Source: Aquila chrysaetos chrysaetos
Lineage: Eukaryota > Chordata > Aves > Accipitriformes > Accipitridae
DNA: 64,000 nt
Reading direction: 5' to 3'
Assembly (NCBI RefSeq): GCF_900496995.4
Contig: NC_044005.1
Location: 51,098,517 to 51,162,516 of the forward strand
Below the pieces are notes generated by a model that was not told where the DNA came from, ran no database searches, and saw nothing but the letters and a program-made list of their open reading frames with translations. This document shows, piece after piece, positions 56,611-64,000 of this stretch. The translations under genes were made by a program, and so were the position numbers. The stretch's first letter is position 1, and every line of letters begins with the position of its first letter.

Positions 56611-59600
56611 CACTTTAAATCAAAACAAACTTCTGAGTTCTGAGGATAGAGCTCAAACTGGAATATTTTAGTTATATACTTAAATCTTGCCCAATAATTC
56701 TATGGTGACTTTTCATCTTTTTGATGCTATATAGACAAAGACTTGCCTGTGCCTTCTTAAGGATCCTTTTTGTGCCTCTAACTCTTCCTTTTTGTGTCCT
56801 AATGTGAAGCAACAAGAACGAACTACAGGATTTCAGATCAGGACTGTGCTATTGACTTATTACAAAGCATTTCAGAGGAACATGCTCTCTAGTCTTGGGG
56901 TTTTTTTTTTTTCAGCTATACCTTTCATTTAATAATTAAAAAAACCCTAACCTAATAGTCTAAAGGATAGGTTTCTCTCCATGAAGAGAAATAAGGTGAT
57001 AATACTTCCCCATGTCTTTCAGGATATGGACCCCAAGTTCACAGCTAAGTGTGACCCTGCTCTTGGTTTCTGCACCATAAGCTATAACACACCATTTATG
57101 TTTGAGTGTTGCTTCAACCTGCCCTTGCCATTACCACCAGCATCTGCATCTTTGATGACCCTGTTATTGCAAAAAAAGAAATGGAGCTCTTCCGGTTTTT
57201 TAATCTCCCAAAGCTCCCAAACAAAGCTTGTTCATCTGTCTGTTTTCTGCACATTTTTAAACTTCCTAAGAAATAGAGCAGGGATATTCAGGGCTGCAGG
57301 GACAACAGAAGCTAATCTTACTCTTTTGGACTGGCACAAAGGAATGAGTGGTAAGCTCCTGTCCTGAGACTGCCAGCACAACCTCCATTTCTTATTGCTG
57401 AAAACAGACTCAGCTTTCCAGGAACGCTGCTTTGTAGACCTTTCCGGAGAACGCCTGGCTAAGGATAAACCTCCTTTCATACCGAGGACAGAGCAGTTCA
57501 GAAACCCTGATGGCATGAGTTCATCTATGGTATGTGTGTGGTGTCAGCCTTTGTGTTCCAAGGGAACAGTTGCTGCTTTCTTGTAGCATGCTGCCATCCC
57601 AACAGCCTTGGCAGGAGACCTACCTCCAGTAAGCTGCTCATAGCTGACCAGTGTTTGAGAGGGGCTAGTCTCTGAACCGCTTTAGAAGTGGTCACTTTCC
57701 ACGTGAAGCTGCTCTTAAGCCATTTTCCAAGCACTTATGCTGCTTCTGTCTTGTACTCCTCTTGAGGTGCTGATATTCCCCATTTCCCCAGTCACTGTGT
57801 GGCTGCCCATACTGTGTCTTGGCCTGGTTCCTATTAAAGACCGTGACGATCAGTGTTCCCAACAGTGTCATCCTCTTCTGTGCCTGCTTTGAGTCGTGTG
57901 TGAGGTTTGAGCTTAGGTCTGCCAGCTGGGAGGTTAGCTCCTGAACCAAGGAGGATGGAAGTCTGCCCTGGCACAGTGAAGCCCTAAAAACGAATTGCCC
58001 AGAGCTCCTAGTTTCACTAGTAGCTCAGAAGCTTGTCCACACTTGTCCCTGCAGCTCAGTGAGGAGTCTATTTACCTTTTGCAAAACACACTGCCAATAA
58101 CCCTGAATGAGCTTTGTAGCTAGGGCTGTGCAACACAGAGACCAAACTGATAACCACTGCATTTTGCTTTGTGTCCTTTCCAAGTACAGACCAAGTTTCA
58201 CTGCTGAGATCTGAGGAAATGGTGGGTGGAGAGGCTGACACAGTGCTCACCTGGGAGATACTGTTCTTATCTGCTCTGTTAACAGGGAGCTGACCAAAGG
58301 AGCAAGAGAAACACAAACACACCTTTGGCTCCTGGTCGTGCCAGCAGTACAGAACGACCAAAATGTCTGTGCTGGTGGCCTGAAAAGCAGAGAAGCTTTC
58401 AGAGCAGGGCTGGTTGAGTTTTTATAGACAGATGTCTACTAGATTGATTGCTGTAAAATGGAATTTTTTAATGCTATTTAGGTAGCTTTGGGCTTGGTAC
58501 AAGGTAGTTCTGTGCACCTGGCTTGCACACGATGAATGCATGAGGCCCAGGATCCTTGACTTCCCTGTTGTTTCCTTGCTGGTTCTTCCTGGTTTACTAG
58601 CAAAGTGTTGAGAAGGGAGCAGCTTGCCCGACCTTGGTGATTGCGTTGGTCCTCACAGGCACAGCCAGCGTGCCTGCCCCTGTCCTCACACAAGTCCGCA
58701 CTTCGCGAGGGAATGTCAGTGGACTGGCTGTTGCATTGCATGGAGCTGAGGCTGTGTGAATAACTTGCCTGTTTGTGGGTTTTGCCTCCTGGGCTGCGTG
58801 GGGCCAGGAGATTCTGGTTTCTGCCAGGAATCTGGTGAGAGAGAGGAGGTGAGGACAGTGAAGGACAGGGCAGCTATTGCTGCAAAGGCATCTTTCAACT
58901 ACTTCTGAACAGACCTTTCTCAACACACTTCTGCCTCTCCTCCCTCTCCTGGTTCCTTTCAGAGCCTCTGGTTCTGCCTATAAATAAATGATACAATATT
59001 TAATAAAGACGATGCAAAACAGGATTTAGATGATGTGTAGTCCCAAATTCCCTTTGTGTCAGGCACAGCACAGCTGATGCAATCCTGGGTTGCCCTGTTT
59101 ATCTGAAACACAAAAGGCTGCCGTGGAGGAATGGGCAGGGTCCTGAATGGGTCCTGTTCAGGACCAAGCCCCTGCAGCTCTGCTCTTGTCTGGCTTCTGC
59201 AGCATTTTGAATGATTTGCCTCTCTGGACCAGACACCTGATCATCTGAAATGCTTCCTGGCACCCACTCTGCAACTTAGTCTGTGAATTGAAGCAGGTAA
59301 CTTACTATCTCAAAGTAGCTGGCGTAGATTCTATTTATTTTTTTAATTATCTCCTCTGTGTCTGCAGCTCTCGCCTTCCCTCTCTCCCCATGGTGGGCTG
59401 AGTTCACAGGGAGGAAGCTCCCTTCTGGGTCTGTCCTGACTAGCAGCAAAGGTGGGCCACCGCTTCCCAGGGCTGAGGGTCGCTTTCTGCGAGGCGAATG
59501 CTGATGCTGTCTTCTTGCTGGTGTGTTCATGTGGCACTGAAGGCCAGCTGGAGCAAGGAGAGCATTGATTTCAGAAGCACTCGGCGTGGGATTGAGCTTT

Positions 59601-62600
59601 GGCAATTACTGGTATTGGGGTAGAATTCACTGAAATGAAGACAGTCTGACCTGGAGATTGTCAGGCAAATGGTGGACAGTGACTTCAGCCTGCAAGGAGC
59701 AGTCCTTGGTAAGCATCCACCTGGGTGCATACCTGGATGCTGTCTCTGAATTACTTCCCGTCTCCAATGTCCTCTGAGGCCTGGCAAATGATTTGGATGT
59801 GTTTGTCTGTCTTGGCTGTCTGCAGTGTGATCCTCCACTGCACTGCACCCGACCAAGGCTGGCCTAGCTGCCATTTACACCAGCGTAAAACAGGACCTTT
59901 TCTGCACAGGGGATGGCATGAGGTTAATCTGAATTACGTAAAAGCGCTGCTATAAAGTGGATTAGTGAAACTGCATTAAGCCCCTTTGTGGGCACAATTC
60001 CAGACTGAAGGACGCAAAGTCAAACACAGGCCACTCGAGCTCTGAAAAGGCATGTGTGAGGGGGGTGCGATGCCCCTTGGCAAATCCTCTTGAAACACCA
60101 ACTTGAGTTTAACTTTCCTGAGCGTCCGTGAATACCCTACTGCTGTTGTAACAAGATAAATTTTCTCCTAGAAAAAGCTGCAGAGCAAATAAGACTAAGT
60201 CTCACCTTAGTGCCCTTAGAAATGCATCAGAAGGATAATTTTAGCCTAGTAATAAAGTTGCCGTCTCTGTGTTGCTCAGACCGCTCTTGTAGCGGCCGCA
60301 TGGATCCTTCTGTTACCTACTCCCCATCTCTTCCCAACTGTGCACATGCTGCATCTCCTCAGCCTCTGTTGCTCAAGGAATTGCAAACAAAATGCCTCTT
60401 TTGGCTCCTGCTACCTTTGTGCCCATCTCGCCTCACCTCAGCTCCTGCTGCGGTGGGCGCTGGGCTTTGTACGGCCTTTCCCGTTTGCCCTTGGGGGTTT
60501 TTGCCTGGGACGGCTCCTGGCTTGTGCTCCGGCCCCTCTTGGGCTGCGGATGGAAGATGCGCAAAACAACCTGCGGGGTCCCGGTGGGAGCAAACAGCCA
60601 CGGCTTGCAGCAGCGGGGAGTCAGCAGGCTTCCTCACGCCAGGTAGAAAATCGGGGACGACTCTCGATCTGCTGTACTTTTGCAGCGTGTGACCAGGAGA
60701 ATTAGGACCCAGAAGCCACCGCTTTTGTTTCTCTGGGTGGACAAGCCAGGCTTTGGGTCCCTCTGATGGTTCACAGGGGGCAGGGGCTGGGGGGGGGCAA
60801 TGGGTCCTGCCGTTTCCTCCCCCAGGTCCGGGCTGGGGGCTCCCTGGGCAGTGCTGGCAGGGAGAGCTGAGCAGGGGCTGCCCTGCTGGCAGGGGACAGC
60901 AGGTGGCAGCAAGAAATCCAGGTCCCTTTGCTCCGAGTTCAGCGCCAGGGACCGTGTGAGTTGCCTTCGTCCTAGCACTTCACCCGGGGGCCGGAGTCTG
61001 CAGCCCAAGGCTGGCTGCTGAGCTGGGGACAGTGAAATCTCACCCAAACGCTGTCTTAAATAGGTTTTACGCTGCTTTTGGTTTGTGCTCGTAGGCTGTT
61101 TGAGGTCACGGGATGCTCTCCTGCAGCATCCGCGCTGTATCACCAGCAGGGATGTACAAAACTAGATGTGTGAAAGGACTCCCGGGTGCTTGAGTTGGGA
61201 GTCTCTTATTCACCAGGACGGCCGCTCCAGCCCGTGCGGGGCAACGTGCGAGCGAGGAGAGAGACGGCGTAGAGCGTGCCAAGGGCAGCAAGCACGTGTG
61301 TTGCTGAACACAGCTGTGCTTTGGAGAGGGCAGTGTGTAAGGTGGTTTCTGCAGAAACCCATCCTTGCCTTGGGAATCGTCTCTGGGTTACCCAGAAATG
61401 TCCAAGGTGGAAAACTCAGTGTCTGAATCTCTCCTGCAGTCTTGCCAGCTCCGGGGCGTGAGCTAAGACATCTCTGCAACCCCTCTCCTAAGAGCAGCAT
61501 TGCAAAAGAGCTTGACTGGATAACCCAGAAACCTGGATTTGATTCCACTTGTGTAAGCAGTTTAATCTATCAGGCAAGGGGGGATATTTCATCCCTCTTC
61601 CTTGAGGGAGCTGATGTGCTTCCAAACACGCACAAATGCCCTTCATACTTCAATAATAACGGATAAATGGCAGCCTGGCTTAGGAAGAACAGGTCTCGCA
61701 AGACAAATGTGATTGCTTCCACTGGGGAGAGAGTGAAAGAGGATCCAACAACCAATGGCGTGAGCAGTTGCCTACAATGGTCTGGGACCTCTGAGGAGTA
61801 TTTGTTAAATAAATGCAAGGAGGTGCAGTGAGAGGCATGAGAGAACTGGCTGTCACAGTGGCACAAGCGGAGCCCAGAAGAGATCAGGGTCCCCCGTGGA
61901 GCAAGACATCTGCCTCAAAGAGCTCACAAAAGGGACACAGAGAGCCTGCGGGTTTACCTGGAGGCTGTGGGCCTGGGTCCCGTTCCCTTTCCTCCTGGTT
62001 TTCCTCCAGGCCCTGCCTCTCCCACTTGCCACAGTGGGGGCACCTGGGAAATAATGGTAGAGGTGGAGTTGTGTCTGCCTCCCTGGCTCCTGCGCCGGCG
62101 GTCCGATCATCCAGCTCCTGAGCCATGCCCTGTGGGCTCTGTCTGGAGCTTAGCCCCACGCAGGGAGCAGCAAGCCCTGCCTGACTGAGGAGCTCTCCGG
62201 TGGCTTTTTTCAAGGAGGAAGGAGGCCTGTATCGTAATGATGGGCTGCAGAAGGAAGACGTGGGTGAGGGAGAAGCATTAACACTAGTGGAGAGTGCCTC
62301 GGGCCAGAGCAGGAGCCTGGCAAAGGCTTGGTCCTGCCAGCTGTGTGCTGTCGAGCTCAGGCTGTTCTCTGGATTCCCTAGCGTTATCTTCCCTCCTGGC
62401 AAAGAACAGGGCCAGCTTCAAACGTGGAGCCAGATCGCTTATACCCAAAAGAAAACAGTTGTTTTGATAACAAATAAACCATGTTGGTTATTTTGGGGAA
62501 ATTTCCACCTTTTTGTTTTCCGTCTTCGTTACATGTAACAAAAATTGGCTTTAAACAGGGTTTCAGAACAGGAATGGTGCATTGGTCATACAGCAGCTGC

Positions 62601-62807
62601 GTAGTGCAGTGAATAATTGAGCATGTTAGAAAGCTGTTCCTTTGACCTCCCTCCTTTACTTAAGCTGGGGCTTGCTCCTGCTCTGCTTTCCTTCTGGATT
62701 TGCTCTTTTTTGGTTTTCCTCTTGTCCGTGCTCCCTTCTTTCAGGCCAGGGCATGTGTCAAGGGTCAGCCCAGAGCCAGAGGTCACAGTCAATGTTTAAT
62801 GTTTCAA

Positions 62808-62820
62808 AGGTCAGAGTTCA
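62808..62820 (+). promoter_or_regulatory. DR1-type nuclear receptor element
   Basis: AGGTCA-G-AGTTCA, a direct repeat of the nuclear receptor half-site with a one-base spacer, preceded by CAA (CAAAGGTCA). This is the class bound by PPAR/RXR, HNF4 and COUP-TF. Further half-sites GGGTCA (62762-62767) and AGGTCA (62780-62785) lie within 50 nt upstream. Motif match only. Confidence 0.35.
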
Positions 62821-64000
62821 ATGTTTAACTTTGGTTACGGATAACCTTGGCCATGGGTTTTGTAACTCTCAGGGGAGAAGAAGAACCGGTCTTGGTTTGG
62901 CATTCACAGCAACCCTCTGCCTCCGGGCCATGGGAGCCCCTTGCTCTGGGTCTCTTGCACAAGCTGCCCGAGTGCTCCGGGGCTGCCCCCGCTGTCTGGC
63001 TGGGGAGAGGAGTAAACTGGAAGCGCAGGGCAGCTGCCAGCATCCCCGCTCCCCGGGCGGTTGTGCCAGGCAGCGAACACCGTGACGCTTGTCCTGCCTG
63101 CTGGCCTGGCTGTGACACGGGGACTGGGGTCTCAACCGTTTCTGTGCCAGGACACCTCCGATACTTGTGACTCGGTGAGCGCTCCCTGCCGTGCAGCGTG
63201 GCAGGTTGTCCTTAAGGGTTAAAGCATTGCTGGATCAGTGGGATCAAGTGGCAAAAGCAACTGTGAGCTCCTGCCCTTTGAGCAGGGTAGAAACTCCTGC
63301 TCACAGATAGCTGGAGGAGCAGCCTGATAAACACAGCCATATTAATAGTGATAAGGGAGCACTTGCACCTGGACATGCTCCTTGGGCAAACCCTTTGCCC
63401 AGAGCTGTTAATACCCTGCCATATGGTGAGCGTGCTGCGATCCCTAACCCGCAGCTTCCTGCGCTTGCAGTGTGACCCCACGCCGTCTCCCTTGGGGGTT
63501 CGCTGCCAGCTCTGGTTTGCTATGGGGCCAAAGCGTGAAGGCATCTCTTGCATCGCACCGGAGGGGGTGACGGCCAGGCAGGGGCTGTCCCTGCCAACAG
63601 GAGCACTGCGGGCCCCAGGAGCATTATCGGGTGCTGCAGCGCTGGCTCACTCGCTTGCAGCGAAACCAGGCATAGCCATGGCAGCTTCAGCCACAGCGAG
63701 TGCGTTCCTGTAGTGTTACCGCATTCAGACTGTGTCCTTGCTTAGCTTGGCTCTTTCAGAAGCTGCTCTGAGCCAGAGATCTTGCTGCCCAGCTGGAGCA
63801 GAGCTCTCACACCCCAGGAAGGCTGAGCAGCCCCCAGCCCACCGCCAGCAGCAGCACACCAGGATACAGCCCAAGCCTGCTTTGTGCTGCAAAGCACCAG
63901 GCATGCACATGAGGCTTCCAAGATCCAAGGACCAGCCCTGAAGCAATTCACCGTTGCCTGTAAATGAAGCAGACTAGCTTTGCAAAATGAAAATATTCCT

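Larger units (their letters stand above)
51241..64000. other. Downstream intergenic region; no gene recognised
   Basis: I looked for coding exons on both strands, including the N-terminal region of ATL2, the next gene on this side in human, and found none. The left part is A/T-rich with an A18 run at 52577-52594, a T/G-rich tract at 53265-53318 and a G15 run at 56596-56610. From about 57.4 kb on it becomes GC-richer and gives long but featureless ORFs, for example 60210-60692 on the plus strand and 60634-61143 and 61884-62402 on the minus strand. A cluster of AGGTCA-like half-sites lies at 62762-62820. Confidence 0.65.

Noticed and set aside
60210..60692. 160-codon plus-strand ORF in GC-rich intergenic DNA
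   Set aside because: Cys/Pro/Leu/Ser-rich with no recognisable domain, no splice or promoter context and overlapping ORFs on both strands. Most likely composition-driven.
61490..61560. A tRNA-like B-box (GGATTTGATTCCA)
   Set aside because: I could not fold a cloverleaf or find a matching A-box at the right spacing.
1..64000. CRISPR arrays, operons, bacterial insertion sequences or other prokaryotic systems
   Set aside because: Introns, a CpG island and CR1 LINEs show this is vertebrate nuclear DNA. No regularly spaced repeat array was seen.

Overview
The window is vertebrate nuclear DNA, most likely from a bird. Two truncated CR1 LINEs (about 21.83-22.85 kb and 27.56-27.63 kb) have the sequence style of avian and other sauropsid genomes, and the introns are short compared with mammals. 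There are no bacterial or organellar features. Two protein-coding genes are recognisable, both by exon-by-exon match to remembered vertebrate proteins. They are GALM (galactose mutarotase, minus strand, left) and HNRNPLL (hnRNP L-like RNA-binding protein, plus strand, centre). They lie head to head about 16.3 kb apart, the same divergent order as on human chromosome 2p22.

Layout. 1-7493: GALM exons 4 to 1 on the minus strand (CDS pieces 2047-2128, 3555-3761, 6668-6822, 7298-7493). The remaining C-terminal exons lie left of base 1. 7494-23150: intergenic DNA with no confident gene. It holds homopolymer tracts, a CR1 element and a minus-strand patch at 13.6-13.86 kb that looks like the 3' end of a polyadenylated message. 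23150-24420: a GC- and CpG-rich island that is the HNRNPLL promoter and contains its first exon. 23819-50441: HNRNPLL, 13 coding exons, 1641 nt of CDS and 546 residues, with four RRM domains. All junctions join in frame. 50442-64000: 3' UTR and downstream intergenic DNA, in which I recognise no gene.

The most notable feature is HNRNPLL intron 4 (38077-40401). It has a perfect U12-type (minor spliceosome) AT-class 5' splice site, a U12-type branch motif 12-13 nt before the 3' splice site, and no polypyrimidine tract. The only 3' splice site that restores the conserved reading frame ends the intron in AT, giving an AT-AT intron. Reading through it meets a stop after four codons, in the middle of RRM2. 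The next intron is only 98 nt long and carries a (TA)n tract. The other eleven HNRNPLL introns and the three complete GALM introns are ordinary GT-AG introns.

The two proteins have unrelated jobs. GALM is a cytosolic enzyme of galactose metabolism. HNRNPLL is a nuclear splicing regulator, best known for CD45 (PTPRC) exon skipping in lymphocytes. Nothing in the sequence suggests they act together, and the separation is too large for a classical shared bidirectional promoter.
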